A stretch of DNA of 64,000 nt from Blastocladiella emersonii ATCC 22665 (taxonomy: Eukaryota; Blastocladiomycota; Blastocladiomycetes; Blastocladiales; Blastocladiaceae): NCBI GenBank assembly GCA_025594325.1, contig JANHCV010000001.1:4340001-4404000 (forward strand). The letters are read 5' to 3'. This document shows positions 46,100-56,500 of the stretch, in pieces. Positions within the stretch are counted from its first letter, which is position 1, and the number at the start of each line of letters is the position of its first letter. The position numbers and the translations under genes are program-made. The notes under the pieces are model-generated. The model did not search any database, was not told the origin of the DNA, and worked only from the letters and a program-made list of their open reading frames with translations.

Positions 46100-47290
46100 A
46101 TGGTATTTTGCCATCCCATGAATCGACACATGCACCCGCGGGCGGGAGGCGCATGAATGCCGTCCCGCTCCGCCACCGATTGTCGCGGCCCGAGGAACGC
46201 TGCGGCGACGCTCGGGCCGCCCGCCTCGCGAGGAAGTGGTGGAACGGTTGCGCGCTCGCCTCACACGACGGGGTGAGCACACCGGTCCATCCACCTCCCT
46301 GCCCGTTTGAACGCAAAACGGCGCCTCGCCTTGTTTCGGGGCGACGGCGCCGAATTTTCCGTCCCGCAACGAAGCGCCCGTTCGGCGTCCTGCTGTCCGG
46401 CGCGCGAGTTGCCGCGCTGGAGAAATCCGGCGCGGAGGGATAGCGCACGAGGCTGCACACGGACTGCTGCCGACGACGACGACGACGGCAACCGCACACA
46501 CGGCGGTGACCGCCTCGGTTGCATTGCGGCGTTCCGGCGCCCGTGCGTGTGTGCTGGACGTCTGCCGTCGTCGGCACGCAATCGCGTCCGTGTGCACGGC
46601 AATCGAGCTGGCGAGTGGGAAGGATTCGCGCACGTTGACCGCCCGTCCGCGGGTGTCGTGTGTGTGCAATCTGGACTGCGATTTTTCTTCGAGCCAGCGC
46701 CACTTACACTTTGCCTCGTTTTCCTCGCTCTGCAGGGTATCGACATCAAGAACCACCACGTCAAGAAGACGCAGCGCACCGAGGCTGCCTCGCGCAACCC
46801 CTACCTGCTCCTCCTCGTGAAGCTGTACAAGTTCCTCGCCCGCCGTACGGACTCGTCGTTCAACAAGGTCGTGCTCCAGCGCCTGGTCAAGTCCAAGATC
46901 TACAAGCCCCCCGTCTCGCTCTCGAAGCTCGCCGTCGAGATGAAGGGCCGTGAGGACAAGATCGCCGTTGTCGTTGCCCCCATCACCGACGACGTGCGCT
47001 TCCACGCCGTCCCCAAGCTCACCGTCGCTGCCCTGCGTTTCACCGCCTCGGCCCGCGCCCGCATCGTCAAGGCCGGTGGTGAGGCCATCACCCTCGACCA
47101 GCTCGCCCTCCGCGCCCCCACCGGCGCCAACACGGTCCTGCTCCGCGGCACCCGCAAGCGCGAGGCCGTCAAGCACTTCGGCAAGGCCCCCGGTACCCCC
47201 GGCTCGACCGCCAAGCCCTACGTCCGCTCCAAGGGCCGCAAGTTCGAGCGCGCTCGTGGTCGCCGTGCCTCCCGCGGTTACCGCAACTAA
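46100..47290 (+). CDS. RPL18: 60S ribosomal protein L18 (eL18)
   Basis: The first coding exon is only the ATG (46100-46102), followed by a 633-nt intron (GTATTT...CTGCAG) and a second exon 46736-47290; the product is 185 residues. The protein begins [17 protein letters not shown] and contains [33 protein letters not shown] and the basic end [20 protein letters not shown], all typical of eL18, a component of the large subunit. Highly biased codon use (GCC, AAG, CGC) fits strong expression. The long intron directly after the start codon resembles RPS23 and may be regulatory. Confidence 0.95.
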
Positions 47291-47464
47291 GCAACTGCTC
47301 CTCGAGCTCTCGCCTGCGTTGCCGTACCCCATGGTGGCAGTCCGTGGTCGTTATGTTCGGAGCTGCTGTAATACACTCTGGACCTCCTCGATCGGGACTC
47401 CTTTCAAGGAAAAACAAACCGTTCATTCTCGTCTCGTTGAACATGAGTCAGTTGCTCTCGCTCG

Positions 47465-50400
47465 TCATGGCTTCTGCCCCGCCGTCAGCCCTTGGAGCAC
47501 GCCGAACAGGACGCCCTCGAGCACGTCCTGCATCAGGTCTTGCGGCGGTGCATGCTGATCGGGAACGTGCCACTCGGCGTGGCCGTGGACCTTGTCCAGC
47601 ACGTCCTCGTCCTGCGTCTCCTGGAACACGGCGTCGAGGCATGCGCGCAGCGTCGACCCGATCGCGGCCACCATCTCGGCCGTGTCCACGGCGGCCGCCG
47701 CCGCTGCGGGAACAGAACTCGCGCCCGCTGACGAGTCCACGCTGGCCGACGGTGGCAGCGCCGTGGGCACGTAGCGCGGGACCACGTTGGCCGCGAGCCC
47801 CGCGACCTGCGCCGTGGTCTCGATGCGCACCGCGAGCTCGCGCTTGCTCGGCCCGCCGCCCGCGCCGCGTAGGGGTGAGCCGGCGCGGCCGCCACCGCTG
47901 CCGCCGTGGATCGACGGGAGCGCCGTCGAGTACCGGTTCAGCGACGACGAGGTGCGGTACGACGACGCGGCCGAGGTCGCGAGCCGCTTGGATTTCTGCG
48001 CGACCTCGGACTGGAGCTAGATGGGGGCAGGCGGGGTGGGAGAGGTCAGCGACGATGGCCATGGCCGCCGTGAGTGCGCGACGAACGTACTGCTTGCATG
48101 TTGGGCCCGTAGAGACACTCGAACAGGTGCGTGCTGCGCCCCGGCGCGGCGCCGCCGCGAATGTAGACGCGCGCGACGAGCATCTGGCCGGGCTCCAGCG
48201 AGCCGGCCGGCGGGATGATACGGACCTGCTCCTCGTGGTGCGCGAGCGAGCGCCACAGGAAGCACATGGGCGCCGTCGACGGGTTGCGCAGCACCACGAC
48301 GCGCGTCTGCAGAGCATGGACGGGGAGCGCGACGAGGTAGATCTCCTCCTGGTCGAGCACGAGCTCGGCCGCGTCCCCGGATGGTCGCTCTGTTGACGGT
48401 TTGCTGCCCGAGCGGGCGACGAGGGCGCCGGGCGAGGGCAGCTGGCCGCGGCCGCTGATAGTCACCTCGAAGGCCTGGCCGCCGACCATGGACACGCGCA
48501 CGGTTGACTCGTGCGCCTTGGCCTCGATCGGGTAGAAGGTGAACGGGACCGCGACCGACTCGCCCGGCGCAATTGAGCCGTGCGGCTTGAGGCAGTCGAA
48601 GATGCGGAAGCCGTGGTTCTCGTCCTGCGTCTACATGGCCATAGTCATGTCAGCTCTCCTGGTAGTGGCGGTGAGCGCGTCGTACCTTGTCCAGCTCGTC
48701 CGTGGCCACCGAGTACCACACGGTCACGTCGCTGTTGTTCGCGAGCGGCATGGGCGCGACGAGGGGCTCATCACGGTCGAGCTCCACGTCGCCGAACGTG
48801 AGGTTGTCGCCCGCGTGGAAGAGGTACCCCTGGTGGTGCTGGACCGTGGTCGCCGAGAGCAGGAGCGGGATCACGCCGTCACATTCGGGCCCGCCCTTGA
48901 CCTGCAGCTGCACAGCCTGCTCGTGCAGACCGATGGCGCGGTGCGCGCACTCGATGGTCAGCTTCTGGAGCTCGCCGGGCCGCAGGTAGCCGCTCTGTTT
49001 GACGTGAGCGGTTAGTGCGGAGGCGAGCGAATAAGTATGCATGGCCACGTACGCGGTGCGAGATGGTGAAGGTGCGCGACTCGTTGAGCATGTTGCTCGC
49101 TTCCTGCTCCTGCGCGACCTACACGCATGGCCATGGTCAGCTCGGACTTGTACCCGTGGAGATGAGCGATGCGACACGTACCACGGGATCTTGCGGCGAC
49201 GTCAGCGACCACTGCAGGTCAACGGGGCCCGAGTTGCGAAGCACCCACTGGACCCGCGTGTCGGGACACCCGAGCAGCCGCGCGCCGAGGACCACGTCGA
49301 GCACGCGCTTCGACGAGCCGCGCTGCAGCGCCTTGTTGACGCTCTCGATGTTGCACGAGCGGTACAGCTCGGTCGAGCTGAGGTCTGGATGGGACGGGCG
49401 CGAGGAGGTGAGCGATCGCGCAACAATGGCCACGAGCGAGAAAAGTCGTACCGTTGCCGCAAACGTGAAGGATCTCAAGTGTCGGGAACGTGCCCGACGC
49501 AACCACGGCGCAAAAGTCGGTCCACTGGTCCTCGGGCACTGCGTCGAGCTCACCGCTGCTGTGCCGGCCGAGCGCGATCTGGACCTTGAAGTGGTACTCG
49601 CGCTGTTGCCGCAGGAACAGGTGGAGCATAATCGGGCGCGATGACTTGGCCGGGACGCGGCCAAACGCGTCGAGAATGCGGTTGTTTGGCGCCGGAGGTC
49701 CTAGAAAGTCGAGGAGTCAGTAGCAGACACAATGACCATCGTCGCCTCGCGTACCGTAGGTATTGGACTGCAGATCGAGCTCGCGGAGCCGCACCGCGTA
49801 GTGGACGGCGCACTCGGTCGGGTTCTCGATGAGCACGTCCTTGGCCGTCGTGATGTGCGCTGTGTTAATGAGCACGTGCGGCAGATGGACGCGTTGCGAC
49901 GCGGGCTGGATCGTGCCGACGAAGGCGGCCGCGCCCACGGCCACAGTCATACGGGTCTCCTCCGTGCCCGCGGCGCCGCGCTCGCCGCAGTCGGCCAACC
50001 GACACGCGAGCGGGATGTGGAACAGCGACTTGCCCGCCTGTGTCGGGCGGAACGACAGCTCGAACTCGCACGTGCCGTGCGGAGGCAGCTCGCCCGAGTC
50101 GGGCGAGACGGCCAGCACGTTCGTGTACGCGTTCGGCACGCGCCACGCGAAGCGGATCGGGAGGTCCGACTCGCTGCGCAGCGTGCCAACGCGGCGGCCG
50201 ACCATGCCGACGAGCGTCGGCGCGACCATGAGCGCAGCCGACGGGCGGACCGAGATCAGCGGCCGGATCACGCGGACGCAAAGTTGAAGTTTCTACACGT
50301 CGCGACGTTGCGTCAGCGTGGCCACCGTGCACCAAGAGAGCCCTCGCGTACCTGGCCCGAGGCGATGCTGCCGTTGAACGCACAAAGTAGACCGTGGCTC

Positions 50401-53151
50401 AGGAACCCGGCCTCGAGCTCGTCCGCGCGGCTCGGGTCGAACGTGGCCCGCACGAGCTGGCTGCCGCCGACCGGGATCAGACCCGCGGACGGAGACAGGC
50501 TCCACGGCATCCCGTCAGTATCGCCTTCTTGACTCGAGGTCGCGGCGATGGTGCTGGCCGCGGTGCGACCGCCAGGCACGAGGTGGTGGAACGAGAACTG
50601 CGCCGGGCAGTCGCCCGTGTTGACGAGGCGGAATGTGCGCGAGACAGCTGGGCCCGAGGCCGCGGTTGGCGGCAGCTCAATCCGGCTTCCGGCCGAGATT
50701 TCGACGCTGGCCAGGGCCATTTGCGGCGAGAGCGTGTTGCTACGGATGAAGGACCATCGTCAGTCACGGCCACCGACCCAACGAAGCGCAAGACGCACCC
50801 AACGACGCTGAGCGGGAGGTGGAACGACGGCATGATGGCCTGGTCGTGCGTAATGAGCCGAAAGTTGCGCATCACCTTGGGGAACACGAAGCACTCGAGC
50901 TGCGCGTGGTCAACCGCGTCGTCGACCTCGGGTCGATACGAGACGCGGAACTGTGTGGTGCCCTGCGGCGCAATCTCCTGGAGGCTGGGCTCGACGAGGA
51001 AGTGCGAGGTCTTGGCGTCGTGCCACACGCAGACGACCTTGGTGTGCGAGTGGTTGGTCACGGTCACGATGCGCGGCTCGATGAAGCGGTACCGCGCGCA
51101 GGTGCCGAAATCGACTGTGTCCACGTCCATGGCCACGGGCGTGTGCGCCGTGGCCGCGATCGTCGAGGTGTCGGCCGAGTCGGACCAGTGCAGGCGGCCG
51201 TCGTCGCCCTCGGTCAGCGTGCCCAGGTTGATCATCTGTTCGACCGTTTCGAGGGATCAGTCACGGATGTTCGCAGACGTGTAAGAGAAAAGCGTACCTG
51301 GTCGAGCTGCTCGGGACCGTAGAGACCGAGACCGACGGACTGCAGGTGCTGGAAGTGGTCGAGATGCCGCGGGAGGAGGGACGGCGGTCGCTGGCGCTCC
51401 GTGAAGCCTGTACCGACCACGTCAATGGTCTACACGTCGCGATGGAGTAGGGTGAGCAACAGTCGTGAGATAACCCACGAGTAAGCGTACAAAGTCGGAG
51501 CCATTCTCGACCAGGCAATGAATGCGGCGATGGTACACGATGGGCGCGCCGGGGCGGAACGTGATGCTCATGGCGACCGACGAGCCGGGCGACACGACCA
51601 TGACGGGTCGCAAACTTGGCGTAGATGGATGTGGGCCGACGAGTGCCGCGTTGCACGCCTCGAGGTAGAAGGCGCTGGTGCCCTCGAGACCCTGGAACTG
51701 GATCGTGGCCGGCGTCGTGCCCTCGTTGATGATCTGGAGGGCACGCGTCTGGTCCGCGCCGACGCGCAGATCGCCGAACGCGACGACGGAGAGGGAAGAG
51801 CGGATGCAGGCCGACGAAACCTGGGCGCGGAAGAGGATGCGGATCGGCGTGCTCATGCCAGGCGACAGCAGCTCCCAAGGCTCGGCGATGGTCGAGCCGG
51901 GCACCGTCGGAGCGAGGACGGCGAAAATGTCGTGCGAGGCGCCCGGGTCGAGCACGCCGCGGACCCGCGAGAGCGTCACGGCGCACGCGTTGGCCTCGGC
52001 GAGCGACGTGGAGAGCTGTCGTAGCGTGTAGCTGGCCTTGACCTACAGTGAGAGTTAGTCGTGGGATCGCGCGGTTCGCTGGCCGCAAGCGACCGTACCA
52101 TGGACGGGTTGACGACCTTGAGCGCGACCTTCTTCTTGGCGCCCATGTCGACCGAGCCGAGGTCCATTTCGGAGACGGGATGTTCTGGGTCGGCGGCTCG
52201 CGCGAGGTGCAGCTTGGCGAACTTTCCGACGCCATGGAGCTCGAGGCTCTGGGTGATGGGCGAGTGGGTCTCGCCGTATCGACACACGAGTTGGACATGA
52301 TGCGCGGAGGCGAGCTACACGGCGCAACGTCAATCAAGTGCGAGTTTCCGGGCGGTTACATCAAACGAACCGTGGGCCGGTACGTGACGACGATGGTCGC
52401 CCGCTCCCCCGGTTCCAGCTCGCCCGCAGCCGGCTCGACCGAGAAGGGCGAGTTTTCTGGCACCTCCCAGCGGAACGCGGTCCGCAGCTCGCCCGCGTTC
52501 TTGAGCGGGAACGACTGGGCCGACGGCTCGTGAATCGCGCACAGGCCAAAGTCGAGCTTGGAGCTGAAGTCGAGGCGGTGCTCGGGCAGCGTGGCGAGGA
52601 GGGGGATTGAGAATTTGCCGAGCGACGAGGTGAACTCGACGGAATCGCGGTAGACGGCGGGCGCAATCGGACGGAACGTGATGGGGAACGAGCACGACAT
52701 GCCCGCGCTCAGCACGCGGGTCTCGGGGTAGTCGAGGAAGAAGACCTTGGACTGCGGCAGGCGGTAGCGTAGCTTGAGCGTGCGCGTGGTCGAGTTCTTG
52801 GCGGTGAAGACCAGCGTGTACTCGTTGCAGGGCTCCCTGCGATGCGAACGGCTGGTGAGCGATCGTCACCGACCGGCGAGTGCTGGACTGCGGGTGTACT
52901 CACCATCCCGTAAAGTGCACCGTGTCGGCACACTCGATGCCGGTCTGGAGCTTCCGCTCGGCGCGCGTCATGCTCTGGCGGACGGCGGCGTGGACGTGCG
53001 TGTCGCGGGCTCCACGGTGCAGCACCTGGCCCTCCATGAAGCCGCTGTCCTGCTGCGTTACATGGCGAGTTGCATCTTTGGAGTCGTGCAGCGGCGCAGC
53101 ACCGACCCGCTTCATGTGCGGGGCGGCGGCCTTGCTTGCGACGCTCGGCAT
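47465..53151 (-). CDS. ASH/MSP-type Ig-fold repeat protein (CFAP65/HYDIN/DLEC1-like architecture)
   Basis: Fourteen exons, from 52904-53151 down to 47465-48016 (others 52371-52836, 52099-52314, 51491-52042, 51298-51429, 50799-51235, 50352-50739, 49755-50292, 49452-49700, 49182-49384, 49053-49118, 48686-48994 and 48091-48630), about 1,631 residues; every phase closes. The protein is a chain of immunoglobulin-like beta sandwiches with the ASH signature, a Gly followed by an alternating strand ending in F/Y-x-P: GMSCSFPITFRPIAP, GSSVAMSITFRPGAP, GTTQFRVSYRP, GSQLVRATFDP, GTCEFELSFRPTQAG and GESVAVPFTFYP. Each is preceded by an N-x-G or N-x-S turn (VNTGDCPAQFSF, LRNSGPVDLQWSL). There is no signal peptide or membrane segment. 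Proteins of this kind (CFAP65, HYDIN, DLEC1, CFAP47) are mostly ciliary or centrosomal. I cannot pick one ortholog. The start has a good context and the gene is divergent from BRCA2. Confidence 0.82.
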
Positions 53152-53593
53152 GGTGTGTGCGTTGTGCTTCAGGAACGAGCGCCGCCGTCGTGTTGGCGAT
53201 CGCCATCCTGCACGCGCGCGAGGCAGCCGAATTCGGGGTCCGGTTGTCACGCCAGGGGTGGGAGACGCGCGGAGATGGCGCGACGCGTCTCGCGTCTCGG
53301 TCACGTTGCGCGCCTGCCACGGTCTCTCATCGGGCCAAGCCTGTGAGTCGGAGCCGGCGGCCGCTGAGTCGAAGTCGGCGGTGCGGGCCGGCCGCGTCCG
53401 CTTCCTCCCTCGCTCGGCCACAGTTCGCCGACCCCGGCACACCCCACTCCCTGCAACGGATTTCGTCCCATGCAATCTTGACGTCTACCATCAGCATCCA
53501 CGGCAACTCGATCAGCCGACAGGCGCATACCACCAGCTTGGCTGCTCCACACCCGGCCACCACCCATCACCACCCACTACCCCACTCTCGCCA
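53152..53593. promoter_or_regulatory. Divergent promoter region, ASH-repeat gene / BRCA2
   Basis: A 442-bp gap between head-to-head genes. It contains A/C-rich runs (cacccatcaccacccactacccc) just upstream of the BRCA2 start. No canonical TATA box seen. A shared bidirectional promoter is possible from geometry alone. Confidence 0.5.
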
Positions 53594-56500
53594 ATGGCTG
53601 ACGGCAGGAGGACTGTCTCGCCGCCCGGCCGCGACGACGACGCCATGGACGTCACGCCCGACGCACCGCCGCCGCCACGATTTGCGCCGCCGTCGATCAT
53701 GCCGCCGTCGCTTCCGCCGATGCCGCCACCCACGTCGTCTCTCTGTGGATCCGGGCTCCTGCTGCAACCCTCGACCATTGCGCAGACCCCGAAGCGCTCG
53801 CTCTACCTCAGCGACCAGTCGCCCGCGCCGCTCATGTGGACCCCGTCCATTGAGACACCGTCGGCCGCGCGGACCGTCTCGGGCACCACACCCGCGGTCA
53901 CCCCGGTCAGCGGCACTACGCCCTCGTCTCGAGCGCCGCACTCTCGCCGATCGGGCCGCCCGCGCCATGTCGATGCCGCCTCGAGCTCGCTCGACGCCGT
54001 CTCGAATCTGCCCAACGACGCACCGAGTTTCGCGCAAGAGCTCCCGCCCGAGCTGCGCGCCAACGGCAGCGACGACGACCGGTCCGTCGACTTCAGCGGT
54101 TCAGTCCACTCGCCGCTCGCCCCTGTCGCCCCGCTCTTCCCGTCCCCGTGGCACGTTCACGTCGTCCAGGTCGCCGACGGCGACGCGTCCACGCAGTCCC
54201 AGAACCACGTCGCCGCGACTCCATCCCGGCTGCCGTCCTCGTCGGCGCCCGCCAACGTCGGCTCGAGCTCGGTCGCGTGCACGAGCTGCATGGCCTCGGT
54301 CTCGTGCGTGTGCGGCTCGCCCAGTCGCTCGCCGCGCGCCCACGCTGACGGCGACGCGTTCGGTCTCAGCCTGAGCGCGCCGTCTCCCCGGAAACGGTCG
54401 CGCGGCTCGCCCCGTGCCGCCCTCGTCTCAGCGCCCGTCTCGACACCCGTCTCGGGCTCGGACACCGATGACTTTACCGACGACGACAATGACGATCTGC
54501 CGGCCGATGCGCGTCCGCCGCCGCTCAAGCGCCAGAACGTTGCCGACGGCCCCGCCGTGACGGCCGTCGACGAGCTTGACTCGCAGGCGCACCTCAGCTC
54601 GCAGACTTCGGTGCACTCGGTAAACGGCCTGCTGCCCACCTCGGCGGCCATCATCGACGCCGAGCTCGCCGACACGTCGGTGCAACTCGACGCCGATACG
54701 TCGGCCCTCGATGCCGCGAACTCGGCCCCACACCAGCCCGGCTTCGAGGACGACTCGCAGGCCAACATTCTCTCGCCGCCGCTTTCACCCCGCATCGTCG
54801 TGAACGGTCCGCTCCCTCCTGCGGTTGCGGTCATGACCGCAGAGCTGCACCCGGTCCTTGCCGCTGCACCCGCTTCCCTCGCACCGCCATGCGATGCGCC
54901 AACCCCCGACTTCACCATGGCCGAGCGTTCAAGCCCGATCATGTGGGGCGACTCGCAGGACGGTGCGACCGCGGTTCCCACCGACCCGGCGGACCTGCCA
55001 ATGCCGGCGCCCGGATCGCCGCTCATGCCGTACCCGGACCCCGTGGCGGTCGTGCAGTCCGTTGCCGAGCCCGCCGTCATCGCGACGCAGCCCTCGACCT
55101 CGACCGAGGACGCCCCGAGTCTCTCGATCGCCTTGACCCAGCGAGCGCTCACCGACAGGTCCGTTACATTCCCTCTCCCCGCCGCCTCCACATCAGCTGC
55201 TGACCCGAATCGCTCAAGCAGCCTCGACCGTTCCGATACCGTGTCGTCGGCCGTCTCGCTGCCCATGCCGTCGCCCGCGCCGCTTCCCGAACCATCGCCT
55301 TCGTGCGAGGAGGTCGCCGAGCTGCCACATCCGCCATCACCCGGCTCGATCGAGTCGGCCGTACCGCTGGCACCTTCCTCACCACCACCAGCTGTGCCCG
55401 TGTCACCCGCACTACCCGCTCGCGAGGCCTCGCTTTCGCCGGTCGCACCTGTTGTCCAGCGCTCGCCGACGCCCGTGTCGGCCGCGCCTGCGCCCGCGTT
55501 CGCGACTTACTCGGTCGTACCATCAGCGGCTGTGCTCTCGTCACCAGCACCGCCCGCTCGCGAGCAGCTCTCGATTTCGCCGGCCCGGCCCGTCGTCGAG
55601 CGGACGTCACCACCACCCGCACCGCCTGCGCCCGTGTTCGCCGCTCCCTCGGTCGCACCACCACCTGCTGTTCCCGTCGACGCCGCGACCGCGTCGTTCG
55701 CTCGCGAGGCCTCGATTTCGCCGGCCCGGCCTGCCGTCGAGCGGTCGCCACCACCGCCTGCGCTGCTTGCGCTTGCGTTCGCTGCTGCTTCGGTCGTACC
55801 ACCGCCTGCCGCTCCCGCCGGCGCCGCTGCGGCATCTTTCGTGCCCGCGGCGTCAACTACGGTCGTCTCGGCTGCGTCAGCCACCTCGGCTATCGCCGCC
55901 CCGCCAGCTCCGCCGTCGAAGCCCAAGTACCGCCTCGCCGTTCGTGCTCCCGCGCCCCCAAAGGGCCGCAGCTTCGCCGAGTTCCAGCAGGGCTTAATCG
56001 ACGACCTGCGCGGCCTGCGCGGCATCCCCGCCCCGAACAACGCGCCGGTGCCCGACTACATGCCGGCGTTCGCGCCGGCGAGAACCGTCGTCGACGTCGA
56101 CGCGGCACCCGAGACTGCCCACGTCCCGTCAGTCGTCAAGTTCGGCTCCGCCGCGGCGCTCGCGCCTGTGCCCCAGCCCGAGCCGGCCGTAGCCGAGGCC
56201 GAGCCCATGGACGTGACCGTGGAGCCGGCGAACGCGCCGTCGCGCCTGCCCGCTGCCGCGCCCGCACCTCGGCCCGACCGCGCCACTGCTCGACCCAAGT
56301 ACCGGCTCTCAGACCGGCCCGCAGAGCCCGTCCAGATGAAGCGGTCGGCCGCCGAGATCAAGGCGCTCCTCCTCGCGGACCTCGAGATTGGGAGTCAGCC
56401 GAACGAAGGCCCGCTTCCGGTCGCGCAGTTCGCGAGCGCCAGGTCGGTGGCCCCGCCGACACGTCCCCGACCCGCGCCGCCCGCGTTCGTCGCGCCCGTG

